64,000 nucleotides of DNA from Candidatus Rhodoferax bjergmarkensis (lineage in GTDB: Bacteria; Pseudomonadota; Gammaproteobacteria; Burkholderiales; Burkholderiaceae_C). The notes beneath the pieces are model-generated. The model had not been told where the DNA came from. It did not search any database and saw nothing but the letters and a program-made list of their open reading frames with translations. Shown piece by piece: positions 34,816 to 44,919 of this stretch. Each line of letters starts with the position of its first letter. Position 1 is the first letter of the stretch. The position numbers were made by a program, and so were the translations under genes. The stretch spans positions 1 to 64,000 of the forward strand of contig JADJFX010000008.1 of assembly GCA_016708345.1 (NCBI GenBank). Reading direction: 5' to 3'.

Positions 34816-35667
34816 CTAGTCAGGGTGGCCCACCTTGCGGGCACAAATGAAAAACTCACGGTTACCGTCGCCCCCTTCAATGGGCGAGTCGAACCAATCG
34901 GTGACCGTTAACGCAAGGGCAGCGCAAGCCTGGCGCAGGCGCAATTCAACCACCGTGTACATGGCGTCATCTTTCACGATGCCGCCCTTGCCGACCTGGC
35001 CGGGTTGCAGCTCAAACTGGGGCTTGACCAGGGTCAATAAGACGCCCCCTGCCTTGAGCAAAGGCACCACGGCTGGCAGCACCAGGGTTTGCGAGATGAA
35101 CGACAGGTCAGCCACAATCACATCGAATTCGGGGGCAAACTCGGACAAGGAAACGTCTTGATCTTTGCCGGTTTCGCCGCCCTCATCTTCGACATCAAAT
35201 TGGCCATCTGCGCCCGTACTGTATGCGTAAGCAGCTACTAAATCAGTAGCAGACAAGGCTCTGGCATTGACTTTTTCAACACACAGAACACGCGGGTCTT
35301 CGCGCAGGCGCGGGTGCAGCTGGGCACTGCCCACATCCACACCCACCACTGACTTGGCCCCGTGCTGCAGCAGGCAGTCGGTAAACCCCCCGGTAGATTG
35401 GCCCACGTCCAGACAAGCCAGTCCGGCAACGGACAAACCCACCTGCTTCAGGGCGGCTTCCAGTTTGAGACCACCGCGCGACACGTAACGCGCTTGTGAG
35501 TCGTCCAGCAATTGAATCGGGGCCTCGCTTGGGATCTCGTCGCCATTTTTGGCCACGGTTTTCCAGTCATCGCCCTTTTTCCATTGCACACCATCGGCAA
35601 TCAGGCGCTGGGCCTGGGAGCGGGTGCTCGCCAGACCGCGCGCCACCAGCAGTTGATCAGCCCGCAT
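34816..35667 (-). CDS. tlyA: TlyA family RNA methyltransferase/hemolysin-like protein
   Basis: 283 residues. Residues 1-60 are an S4 RNA-binding domain (RADQLLVARGLASTRSQAQR); from 61 (YVSRGGLKLEAAL) a FtsJ-like SAM-dependent methyltransferase with LDVGQSTGGFTDCLLQHGA and IVADLSFISQTLVLP. TlyA proteins 2'-O-methylate rRNA. Relative to the family there are about 35-40 extra residues between ALSATDL and PEFDVIVADLSF; the first part of it (141-159) is encoded by a dispersed repeat, the rest is acidic (VEDEGGETGKDQDVS). The insert lies in a surface loop before motif IV, so function may be retained. Confidence 0.88.
   Translation of the reverse strand: MRADQLLVARGLASTRSQAQRLIADGVQWKKGDDWKTVAKNGDEIPSEAPIQLLDDSQARYVSRGGLKLEAALKQVGLSVAGLACLDVGQSTGGFTDCLLQHGAKSVVGVDVGSAQLHPRLREDPRVLCVEKVNARALSATDLVAAYAYSTGADGQFDVEDEGGETGKDQDVSLSEFAPEFDVIVADLSFISQTLVLPAVVPLLKAGGVLLTLVKPQFELQPGQVGKGGIVKDDAMYTVVELRLRQACAALALTVTDWFDSPIEGGDGNREFFICARKVGHPD
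35190..35252. repeat. dispersed short repeat, copy I, inside tlyA
   Basis: Read on the - strand: GATTTAGTAGCTGCTTACGC, then ATGGCCAATTTGATG, matching copy E (GTAGCTACTTGCGC ... ATGGCCAATTTTG) at the same spacing. It is translated in frame as TDLVAAYAYSTGADGQFDV. Confidence 0.75.
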
Positions 35668-35679
35668 AGGGTGCTTTGA

Positions 35680-37134
<1,455 letters not shown>

Positions 37135-37212
37135 AGTTCAGTCCAAAAGTAAATTTGAAAAACACTCGCCTGAGCGGGAAACTTTTGGGGGAAAGCTCAC
37201 CACACAGACCCG

Positions 37213-37276
37213 TGGGTGAGCGCAGTTGAAGATCCGAGCCTCGTTCAATGAATCTGAACTGCAGCGCTCCTCGGAA
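37213..37276 (-). promoter_or_regulatory. S-adenosylhomocysteine (SAH) riboswitch
   Basis: On the - strand, the leader of ahcY reads CCGAGGAGCGCTGCAG (37274-37259), later GAGGCTCGG (about 37242-37234), and then ACTGCGCTCACCC (37226-37214). These are the conserved parts of the SAH riboswitch: CCGAG pairs with CTCGG, and GAGCGC pairs with GCGCTC in the pseudoknot. A TATAAT (about 37290-37285) just upstream fits a -10 box. Known members turn ahcY on in the presence of SAH. Confidence 0.92.
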
Positions 37277-37469
37277 CGGTCGATTATACGAAGCTGTTGA
37301 CAATTCCACTGCGTAATTACCCTAATTCCCGGCCATCCAGGATGTGGCGCCCGATCCATCGGGAGGCTTGGCGAAGCCTGCACCTGCGGTACCTCCGCTA
37401 AAATTACCCCCTTCCGGGCCAACGCCCGCAGGGTGTACACCCACCCACCCCACCTTCTGGAACCCCCCT

Positions 37470-39101
37470 GTGTCCTACACCGCCGAAACCCGCCGCCGCC
37501 GCACTTTTGCGATCATTTCCCACCCCGACGCTGGTAAAACCACGCTGACTGAAAAGCTGCTGTTATTCTCGGGCGCGATTCAAATTGCGGGCTCTGTCAA
37601 GGCGCGCAAGGCCAGCCGCCATGCCACCAGCGACTGGATGGAGATTGAAAAGCAGCGCGGCATTTCGGTCGCCTCCAGCGTGATGCAGATGGTCTACCGC
37701 GACCACGTCATCAACCTGCTGGACACGCCCGGCCATAAAGACTTTTCGGAAGACACCTACCGCGTGCTCACCGCCGTGGACTCTGCCCTGATGGTGATTG
37801 ACGCCGCCAATGGTGTGGAAAGCCAGACCCGCCGCCTGATTGAAGTGTGCCGCCAGCGCGACACGCCCATCATCACCTTTGTCAACAAGATGGACCGCGA
37901 GGTGCGCGACCCGCTGGACATTCTGGACGAGATCGAGCGTGAACTGGGCATGCCCTGCGTGCCCATGACCTGGCCGGTGGGGCAGGGCAAAACCTTTGGC
38001 GGCATCATCAACCTGCGCACGCGGGGCATGACGGTGTTCGAGTCCGGCTCCGAGCGCCGTCCGCAAGATTTTGAAACCATTCCCGTCACCGATACCGAGA
38101 CCCTCACCAAACGCTTCGGCTTCGAAATTGATGCCGCGTTTGAGAGCATGGAGCTGGCCACCGGTGCCTCTCCCACCTGGGATCACGCGGCCTTTCTGGC
38201 GGGCAAGCAGACCCCGGTGTTTTTTGGCTCGGGCGTGAACAATTTTGGTGTGATGGAGGTGCTGGATGCGCTGGTTGACCTGGCCCCCTCGCCGGGCCCG
38301 CGCACCAGCTCTTTCGTGGTCAACAAGCAGCCGGTCGTCAAGGAAGTTCAGCCCGACGACGACGCGTTCAGCGGCGTGGTATTTAAGGTACAGGCCAATA
38401 TGGACGCCAACCACCGCGACCGCATTGCTTTTGTGCGCATGGCCAGCGGCAAGTACACGCCGGGCATGAAGCTGAAAGTCATGCGTACATCCAAGGAGCT
38501 GCGCCCCACCAGCGTGGTCACTTTCATGAGCCAGCGCCGCGAGGCGGTAGAAGAAGCCTACGCGGGTGACATTGTGGGCTTTACCACCCACGGCGGCGTG
38601 CAGCTGGGCGACACCATCACCGATGGTTCCGTCAACCTGCTCTACACCGGCCTGCCATTCTTTGCACCTGAGATGTTCATGACCGTGGTGCTGCGCAACC
38701 CGCTGCGTACCAAGCAGCTCCAGCAGGGGCTGGCGCAGTTGGGCGAAGAAGGTGCCATTCAGGTGTTTCGCCCCGAGATGGGCGGCAACATGCTGCTCGG
38801 GGCGGTGGGTCAGTTGCAGTTTGAGGTGGTGCAGCACCGCCTTAAAGGCGAGTACGACGCCGACATTCGGCTTGAGAGCAGCCAGTACACCGGCGCGCGC
38901 TGGATCACCGCCGATAGCCCGAAGGAACTGCAGGAATTCGTCAACGCCTACCCGCAGCGTATGGCGCGCGATGCGGCAGACACCCTAGCCTACCTGTGTA
39001 CCAGCCCCTACGACGTGCGGTTGGCCCAAGAGCGCTTCCCCAAAATCCATTTTCACCCGCTGCGCGAACACGCCGGGCTGGCGCTGGGCAGTGCGGCCTA
39101 G
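37470..39101 (+). CDS. prfC: peptide chain release factor 3
   Basis: 543 residues from GTG 37470 (VSYTAETRRRRTFAIISHPD), the family's usual beginning; the frame is open upstream to 37344 but lacks similarity. RF3 is the GTPase that recycles RF1/RF2 after termination. G1 SHPDAGKTTLTEK, G2 region KQRGISVASSVMQM, G3 DTPGHKDFSEDTYR and G4 FVNKMDRE are intact; C-terminal EF-G-like domains follow. It is divergent from ahcY and shares its 335-base control region. Confidence 0.95.
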   Translation: MSYTAETRRRRTFAIISHPDAGKTTLTEKLLLFSGAIQIAGSVKARKASRHATSDWMEIEKQRGISVASSVMQMVYRDHVINLLDTPGHKDFSEDTYRVLTAVDSALMVIDAANGVESQTRRLIEVCRQRDTPIITFVNKMDREVRDPLDILDEIERELGMPCVPMTWPVGQGKTFGGIINLRTRGMTVFESGSERRPQDFETIPVTDTETLTKRFGFEIDAAFESMELATGASPTWDHAAFLAGKQTPVFFGSGVNNFGVMEVLDALVDLAPSPGPRTSSFVVNKQPVVKEVQPDDDAFSGVVFKVQANMDANHRDRIAFVRMASGKYTPGMKLKVMRTSKELRPTSVVTFMSQRREAVEEAYAGDIVGFTTHGGVQLGDTITDGSVNLLYTGLPFFAPEMFMTVVLRNPLRTKQLQQGLAQLGEEGAIQVFRPEMGGNMLLGAVGQLQFEVVQHRLKGEYDADIRLESSQYTGARWITADSPKELQEFVNAYPQRMARDAADTLAYLCTSPYDVRLAQERFPKIHFHPLREHAGLALGSAA

Positions 39102-39129
39102 AGATGCCGAGTCGTGATACATAAGTAGT

Positions 39130-39185
39130 CAAATCAGCCTGCAGCGCTTATTTAATCTGCGCGAGCTGCTATCATTAATATAGCA
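39130..39185. repeat. dispersed short repeat, copy G (inverted)
   Basis: Reverse strand: TATTAATGATAGCAGCTCGC, then GCAGATTAAATAAGCGC and GGCTGATTTG. It fills the gap between the convergent genes prfC and the AAA/nuclease-like gene and may serve as their terminator hairpin. Confidence 0.7.
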
Positions 39186-39186
39186 T

Positions 39187-40800
39187 TCATGCTGTATTAC
39201 TGGGTGGCAAGGTTTGCACCTCAAAGCCCACAATGTTGCGGCTGGCTTTGCTGAACTCCACACCAATCAGGTGTATCGGCTCGCCGCCCGCTTTGTATTT
39301 GTCGGCGTAACCCTGCGCCTGAATTTGCGCCAGCGCGCGGCCCTCGGGGGTGAGTTCCACCACCTTGAACTCGAACAGGTAGACATTGGCATTGAACAGC
39401 ACCGCCATGTCGATGCGGCCCTTGCTGGTGCTGTCTTCCAGCCGGATGTCCAGCCCCAGCGCGGCAAAGTAGCTGTAGAAGATGCTGGCGTAATAACCCT
39501 CAAAGCCGGAGAGTTCGTTTTTACGGTACCAGTCGTGCGGGATGCTGGCGTAAAAAGCGTGGAACAGCGCCTGCAGCGCAGGCAGATTGTTGGCCTGCAG
39601 CAGCCGGTAGAGCTGGCTGACCTGGGGGCCAGGCACCGCCGGGTTGCCGCTGAAGGACTGCAGCAGGCTGTCGTTCAGGCTGGCCTGCACTTCCAGGTTG
39701 GGGTATTTGAGCGTCAGCTCCATGCGCCCGGGAATTTGCCAGACGCTGGCAATGGTGAGGTAACCGGCCTGAAACATCAGCGCTTCGACCGGGATGTTGT
39801 CCACGTCAAAAGTGGACAAGAGTGTGTCAGTGGCCACCACGCGGGAGAGGTCGGGCGAGAAAAACTGGCGTTCACTGAGCAGTTTGATCAAAAAGGTGGG
39901 GGTGCCGGTTTCAAACCAATAGGGGCGGAACTCGCGGCTGCGAAACAGCAGCAGCAGGTCAAACGGGTTGTAAACGCTCGCGCCCGTCCAGTTGTAGCCG
40001 TTGTACCACTGGCGGATTTCTTCCCGGTTCAGTCCGTCCAGCTCGGGGGCAAACACGCTGTCCACATCGGCATCGGTGTAACCGCAAAGCGCGCTGTACT
40101 GGTGATCAAGCGTGATGTCGGTCAGGTTGTTCAACCCGGAAAACAGGCTGACCTTGCTGAATTTGGAGACGCCGGTCAAAAAAACGAACTTCAGGTGCTC
40201 ATCAGCACCTTTGAGCACCGAGTACAGGTTTTTCAGGCCTTCGCGCATTTCCAGCGCCGCCGGGCTGTGGGTGATGTTGTCCAGTATCGGTTTGTCGTAC
40301 TCGTCGATCAACACCACGGCGCGCTGCCCGTGGTGTTGGCTGGCTTGGCGAATCAGGTCAGCCAGGTTGCCGGCCAGGTCGCTTTCAGGCAGGTCGGCGG
40401 GTCGCGAGACACCCAAGGCTTGCCGGTTCAAGCGCAAAATTTCGCGGATGCGCTGATCCAGCTCGGCGCGGTCACGCAGCACCCCGTCTGAAAAACTGAT
40501 GCGAATCACCGGGTATTTTTTGCCCCAGTCCCAGCGCGTTTCAGCGGCCAAACCGCTAAACAGTTCGCGGCTGCCTTCAAACAGCGCGCGAAAGGTGTCC
40601 AGCAGCAGGCTTTTGCCAAAACGCCGGGGGCGGCTCAAAAAATAATACTTGCCGGTGTTGACCAGGTCCGTCGCCATCCCGCTCTTGTCCACGTAGTAAT
40701 AGTTCTCTTCGCGAATTTCACGAAAAGTCTGGATGCCGATGGGCAATTTGCGCCTCGGCACTGCAGGGCTGGACGAAGTTGCGGGGGTGGTTGGCGTCAT
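39187..40800 (-). CDS. AAA-ATPase-like protein with C-terminal PD-(D/E)XK nuclease-like domain
   Basis: 537 residues. N-terminal AAA-ATPase_like domain (PF09820 type): LPIGIQTFREIREENYYYVD at residue about 19, KSGMATDLV, FLSRPRRFGKSLLLDTFRAL (Walker A variant RRFGKS) and VVLIDEYDKPILD (Walker B). The C-terminal 120 residues form a PD-(D/E)XK-like fold: GRIDMAVLFNANVYLFEFKV (D and ExK). Such proteins are common as multicopy accessory genes in bacteria of several phyla; their role is unknown, and defence has been suggested only by analogy. It is complete and flanked by a dispersed repeat. Confidence 0.85.
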   Translation of the reverse strand: MTPTTPATSSSPAVPRRKLPIGIQTFREIREENYYYVDKSGMATDLVNTGKYYFLSRPRRFGKSLLLDTFRALFEGSRELFSGLAAETRWDWGKKYPVIRISFSDGVLRDRAELDQRIREILRLNRQALGVSRPADLPESDLAGNLADLIRQASQHHGQRAVVLIDEYDKPILDNITHSPAALEMREGLKNLYSVLKGADEHLKFVFLTGVSKFSKVSLFSGLNNLTDITLDHQYSALCGYTDADVDSVFAPELDGLNREEIRQWYNGYNWTGASVYNPFDLLLLFRSREFRPYWFETGTPTFLIKLLSERQFFSPDLSRVVATDTLLSTFDVDNIPVEALMFQAGYLTIASVWQIPGRMELTLKYPNLEVQASLNDSLLQSFSGNPAVPGPQVSQLYRLLQANNLPALQALFHAFYASIPHDWYRKNELSGFEGYYASIFYSYFAALGLDIRLEDSTSKGRIDMAVLFNANVYLFEFKVVELTPEGRALAQIQAQGYADKYKAGGEPIHLIGVEFSKASRNIVGFEVQTLPPSNTA

Positions 40801-40816
40801 TCATTCATTTTAGGCA

Positions 40817-42028
40817 TTGCCTGAGACAATCGGTGTCGTGGACATACGCAAACTTTTACGCAATCGATTCTTTCCAGGCCGCCAGGTGGGTGAGGCACTT
40901 CGCCGTATAAATCTGCGTCCCATCGGCCTGTTGCTGTTAGGGGTGCTGTTGGCGCATGGGCTGGCCCTGTCCTGGCTGCACGATCAGCTGGAAGATGTCA
41001 AACCTCTCACACTGATGGCTGACCCGCTGTTTACACGGATGATCATGCCCACCCGCACCGTGGCGGTGCCGCCTTCGCCCCAGCCCCGGCAGCGCAAATC
41101 GTCCAAAGCCGTCAAGGCGACTACAGCGGATGCGCCGCAACAGCCAGCAAAAGCACCTGACATAGAAATGGACCCGGATGGGCAGCAAGCGGCTCCTGAC
41201 GAACAGGCACCAGAATTGACCGATGCACAGGCCGATGCCCAAACCGCCAACACGGCGCAAGCCGAGCCAGACCAGCCTATCGCTGATGAAGCGCCGGCAC
41301 CTCCAGCCCCGCAAGAGCCCCCCGACACCTGGCCCGCCGACACGCGCCTGAGCTATGTACTCAAAGGCTACTACCGTGGCGACGTGGACGGCAACGCCCG
41401 TGTGCAATGGCAGCGCGAAAAAAACCGCTATCAGGTTCGGGTTGACTTAAGCCTGGCGCTGCTGGTCAACATGTCCATGACCAGCCAAGGTGAAGTGACC
41501 GAAGCAGGCCTGATCCCGCAAGCCTACCAGGAAGAGCTGTTTGGCATGGTGCGCCGAGTGGCGTTTGAAAGTGGGCAGGTCAAGTTCAACGACGGCGATC
41601 TGCGCGAGGCCCCTGAGGCGGTGCAGGACACGGCCAGCCAGCTGGTGGAACTCAGCCACCGTTTTTCCACCGGACGCGAGCCCCTGAAAGTCGGCGCAGA
41701 AGTCAAAATTTGGCTGGCGCGGCCCAAGGGCATGGACATGTGGACGTACGACGTGGTGGGTGAAGAAATGCTTGAAACCCCCTTGTATGGAACGGTTCAA
41801 ACCTTTCGCCTGCAGCCCCGCCCCATTGCCAAACCGCGCGGCCCGATCAAGGCCGAAATCTGGTTTGCCCCCAGCCTGCACTACCTGCCGGTGCGGGTGC
41901 GCATTTCAGGCAGCGGGGACAAGTTCATGGACCTGATGGTCGAGCGCATTGACCAAAGCGCCGCCCCAAGACCCGCTTCACCCGACGTGACAAGCGCGTC
42001 TGCAGCGTCGCCATCAGCGCCGCAGTGA
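40817..42028 (+). CDS. DUF3108 domain protein, membrane-anchored
   Basis: About 403 residues (TTG 40817) or 396 (GTG 40838); no strong ribosome binding site decides between them. A signal anchor/TM helix lies at about residues 28-46 (LRPIGLLLLGVLLAHGLALS), then a Pro/Ala/Gln-rich periplasmic linker (about 75-175), then the DUF3108 domain (YVLKGYYRGDVDGNARVQWQ to YLPVRVRISGSGDKFMDLMV). The domain is predicted to be a beta-rich periplasmic fold; its function is unknown. Related genes often follow purN in this group; here it stands alone. Confidence 0.8.
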   Translation: MPETIGVVDIRKLLRNRFFPGRQVGEALRRINLRPIGLLLLGVLLAHGLALSWLHDQLEDVKPLTLMADPLFTRMIMPTRTVAVPPSPQPRQRKSSKAVKATTADAPQQPAKAPDIEMDPDGQQAAPDEQAPELTDAQADAQTANTAQAEPDQPIADEAPAPPAPQEPPDTWPADTRLSYVLKGYYRGDVDGNARVQWQREKNRYQVRVDLSLALLVNMSMTSQGEVTEAGLIPQAYQEELFGMVRRVAFESGQVKFNDGDLREAPEAVQDTASQLVELSHRFSTGREPLKVGAEVKIWLARPKGMDMWTYDVVGEEMLETPLYGTVQTFRLQPRPIAKPRGPIKAEIWFAPSLHYLPVRVRISGSGDKFMDLMVERIDQSAAPRPASPDVTSASAASPSAPQ

Positions 42029-42211
42029 TTCCGCAGGGCTTGCCCCCTCTGGACACCCTACTTGAATTGCTATTCAACTGATAGCAAAGAAAGTCCGCCA
42101 CACTTGCGGAAAAGGCATATTTTGCTATCAGATTTGGCGATTTCGAATGCCTGTCTTGGTGATGTGCAACAACGAAGCCGCAGCCGTTGCGCTGTCGCCG
42201 CTGAGGCGACC

Positions 42212-43483
42212 CTACACCTTGACCCGACCGTCCAGCAGCCCATGCCATAGCGGTTCCAGCAGGGTTTTTTCAAGCTCGCCCAAGCGTTCGCAAAGCAGCA
42301 TGCATTCGCGTTGCAGCGCACGCAGGCGCTGTTGAAGTTCGGCACCGGCCAGTTGCAGCTCAAACGCTTCTTGGCAACTGAGCTGGCTGGCGTCCAGACC
42401 CCAAAAGCCCAAGGCGTTCCAGGCTACGCGCAGGCGGTTCAGGCGCAGCAGGGCGGTTTCCATAATCTCAAAAAACGGCCCCGTTCGCCCTTGGTTTTTG
42501 AGGGTCTGGGCCAGTTCTTGCGTTTGGTGCAGGCGTCGGTCGATCAGGGTCATGGGCAGGAGTTGCTCGGCGCGGGAGTGCGCAGCCGCAGGTGGCAACA
42601 CCTCACCGGCTGCGCGCGCCATGTCGCTCACCTGACCACCCCATTGGGGGTCAAACTCGCCAGGCACCACGCGCAGGGCAAAACTTGCACGGTTCAAAGG
42701 CGCTTGTGGGTTGCGCAGCAGGCCCATGGTGACCTCCACCACGGCCAATAAACGCCCCAGCGGCGACAACTGCTGGCCACTCAGTCGGGCCGGATATCCC
42801 GAGCCATCGAGGCGCTCGTGGTGTTCGCCGATGGCAAGGCACAAGGCTTTGGGATAGTCGGTGGTCACATCCAGCAGCATTTGCGCCACCCTGGGATGGA
42901 CGACCAGGTGTTTATGACCTACCGAATCGAGCGCAGTGCCGTGGTCGAGGTACTCGGGCTGGATGTAGACCTCGCCCACATCGTGCAGCAGCCCCCCCAG
43001 CATGGCCAGGCGGACATCGACCCCCGTGAAACGTCCACTGGCAATGGCACCCGCCAAGGCCATGGCCGTGACGGCATGGGGCAAGGTAGTGGGTCGTGTC
43101 GCCAGGGCGGTGGTCAGCAGCAGCTGCGCCACCGAATGCAGCGGCAACTGTTTCACCTGCGCCAGCAGCAGGCTCGCCCAAGGGCGCAGCGCCAAGGTCA
43201 GCGGTGTGTCCTGCTCCAAAAATGTTTTCAGGTCGTGGTGCAAGGTAAAAACAGTGACCCCGTCTTCGGCCAGCAAACAAGCTTCCAGCGGCTGTTTTAA
43301 CTTGCGGTCCAGCAGGCGTTGCTGCAAGGCCGAGGACACCGGATTGCCCTTGGCCCAAAGCTTGAGGCCGCGCACATCCACAATGTCTTGCGACGCAACG
43401 ATAGAGTAACTTTCGCTGGCCGTGATAAAGGCACTCAGGGCCTGCGGGTTGGTGCCCACGCCATGGCTAGGGGCGGTGTTCAT
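42212..43483 (-). CDS. HD-GYP-like domain protein
   Basis: About 423 residues if translation begins at ATG 43483 (MNTAPSHGVGTNPQ); the open frame reaches 43693 without similarity. The central domain has LGGLLHDVGEVYIQPEYLDH (HD pair) and AIGEHHERLDGSGYPARLSG, the HHExxDGxGYP signature of c-di-GMP phosphodiesterases. The later conserved ADxYDAL motif is degenerate (LAVVEVTMGLL), so one metal ligand appears lost. The N-terminal (about 170 residues) and C-terminal (about 120) regions are not recognised; the latter is helical and coiled-coil-like. It may be an inactive or divergent sensor of the c-di-GMP circuit. Confidence 0.72.
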   Translation of the reverse strand: MNTAPSHGVGTNPQALSAFITASESYSIVASQDIVDVRGLKLWAKGNPVSSALQQRLLDRKLKQPLEACLLAEDGVTVFTLHHDLKTFLEQDTPLTLALRPWASLLLAQVKQLPLHSVAQLLLTTALATRPTTLPHAVTAMALAGAIASGRFTGVDVRLAMLGGLLHDVGEVYIQPEYLDHGTALDSVGHKHLVVHPRVAQMLLDVTTDYPKALCLAIGEHHERLDGSGYPARLSGQQLSPLGRLLAVVEVTMGLLRNPQAPLNRASFALRVVPGEFDPQWGGQVSDMARAAGEVLPPAAAHSRAEQLLPMTLIDRRLHQTQELAQTLKNQGRTGPFFEIMETALLRLNRLRVAWNALGFWGLDASQLSCQEAFELQLAGAELQQRLRALQRECMLLCERLGELEKTLLEPLWHGLLDGRVKV

Positions 43484-43806
43484 GGCTGACGGCGGCACAA
43501 ACAGCCCGTGAGAACAAGCACCAAGGGGCTTGTGCTGTTGTATTGAGAATACAGATTTTTCATGGTCCAAGCCCCCGTTTGCTGCGCACCTTGACTTCTT
43601 CGGCGTCATGCAAGCTAACTTGATGGTTGCAAGCACTTCATCCGACCGGAGGTTGTGCAGATCTACTGCAGCTCTTTTCATGCGGGAAAACAACAGAAGC
43701 AGCGCTGAAGCGGTATAAATGCCTGCTTGTGTTGTTTGCCGCTGAATTTACTGAGCCAAAGCCAGCGCAGATGCCTAAAATTTTTTGACTCAATAGGGCA
43801 AGTCAC
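43484..43806. other. intergenic stretch between divergent genes
   Basis: 323 bases separate the HD-GYP-like gene from the + strand unknown at 43807. Small open frames exist in both directions without motifs. The sequence must hold promoters for both genes, but I see no convincing -35/-10 pairs or repeats. Confidence 0.4.
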
Positions 43807-44466
43807 ATGTTTTCATTCCTCAAGTTGTTCAAAAGCAAACCCGCGGCACCCGCCGTTGCCGCGAAGGCCAGTGCGCAAGGCAGTAGCCAGCGCATGACGC
43901 TGGAAGAGCGCAAGGCGTTTAGACAGGAAATGCTGTACCAATCCATCCGCGCCTCGTTTTTGTCGATGGAGGTGCTCGCCAACATGTACAAGTTCAAGGT
44001 GATGGCGGTGGACGAACGGCACCACCGCTTCATCGCCATGATTGACGTGGCCAAATCATTTGTCACCTGCAAGGACAGCCGCACGAAAAGTTTTTCGGTG
44101 CTGGAGCAAACCATACGGGTCGACGCCCACAAGCGCTTTGGCATCCTGATTGACGGAATCTATTGGCGGGTCAGCGAAACCGAAGAACAGTTTGAGCGCT
44201 ATTCGCGCGTCGGCGACAAACCCGGTGCTGTACAAGCACCCAAGGCGCAGCCGCCCGTCAGTGCGCGTCCGGCGACCCGCACGCCCTTGGCCCGCACGCC
44301 CTACCAGCCAATTTCAGACGCAGAGACTCAAGCCTTCATGGCCGCGCTGAACAGCGGCAAGTCCTTGCCAGCGGTGCATGTGGGAGAGCGCGAATACCAG
44401 TCCGACCTGATGCCGCTCGATGGCGGCATCATGATTGGCGGCACCCAGTACGGCAAGCTGGAGTAG
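43807..44466 (+). CDS. conserved protein of unknown function
   Basis: 219 residues. It starts MFSFLKLFKSKPAAPAVAAK (basic amphipathic beginning, no signal peptide), then a helical segment (RMTLEERKAFRQEMLYQSIR), a compact alpha/beta middle (YKFKVMAVDERHHRFIAMID to KRFGILIDGIYWRVSE, about 60-135), a Pro/Ala-rich linker, and a C-terminal conserved-looking tail LMPLDGGIMIGGTQYGKLE. I do not recognise a family name. It is intact and single-copy here, with gene-like codon use. Confidence 0.7.
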   Translation: MFSFLKLFKSKPAAPAVAAKASAQGSSQRMTLEERKAFRQEMLYQSIRASFLSMEVLANMYKFKVMAVDERHHRFIAMIDVAKSFVTCKDSRTKSFSVLEQTIRVDAHKRFGILIDGIYWRVSETEEQFERYSRVGDKPGAVQAPKAQPPVSARPATRTPLARTPYQPISDAETQAFMAALNSGKSLPAVHVGEREYQSDLMPLDGGIMIGGTQYGKLE

Positions 44467-44494
44467 CCGGCATTTTTGCCCGAAATGCGGGCAC

Positions 44495-44818
44495 TCAGTC
44501 CCCCGAGAGTTCTTTCAACTGGCGCACACGCAGCCCCGCCGGCATGCGCAAGGTGGCGCGATCCCATTGTTCGAGTTCGAGAACCCGGTTGAGGCAATCC
44601 TGCAACTGCGCGTGTGCAAGGATGGTACTGTGGCAAATGGTTTGGTGAACAACGGACACGTTGGCTGGGTCTTGCATGCATTGGTTCTGATAACGGTACA
44701 ACTCACGCAGCTGGCGCAGGCCTTGGGCCACCTGCGCCGGGCAGGCGCACATGTACATCAGCCCTTCTTCAATGATCCGGGCCAGTTCTGCATCCGAAAA
44801 TTCCTCTTGGTATTGCAT
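44495..44818 (-). CDS. small conserved protein of unknown function
   Basis: 107 residues: MQYQEEFSDAELARIIEEGL begins an acidic helix; MYMCACPAQVAQGLRQLREL, YRYQNQC and CHSTILAHAQLQDCLNRVLE make an all-helical protein with five cysteines (C-A-C, C, C, C). The cysteines could bind metal but no known motif is evident. It is convergent with the unknown gene at 43807 and 101 bases downstream of lipA in the same direction, so it may share the lipA transcript. Confidence 0.65.
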   Translation of the reverse strand: MQYQEEFSDAELARIIEEGLMYMCACPAQVAQGLRQLRELYRYQNQCMQDPANVSVVHQTICHSTILAHAQLQDCLNRVLELEQWDRATLRMPAGLRVRQLKELSGD

Positions 44819-44919
44819 CTTTTTTTCCAGAGCTGCACAAGGTTACGCGCCTTGTGTGTGAGGTGATCTTTCCATCTTACGCCCGGGTGTGGTGCCGGCT
44901 TCACCATCCGAAAGATTGC

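Noticed and set aside
37563..38837. 424-codon - strand frame opposite prfC
   Set aside because: Same type of shadow; no similarity and no ribosome binding site.
39214..40491. 425-codon + strand frame opposite the AAA/nuclease gene
   Set aside because: The - strand frame has coherent domain motifs, the + strand frame has none.
42050..42150. Possible extra copy of the dispersed repeat (GCTATTCAACTGATAGC)
   Set aside because: Only the GATAGC block matches; the right-hand blocks are missing, so I did not list it.
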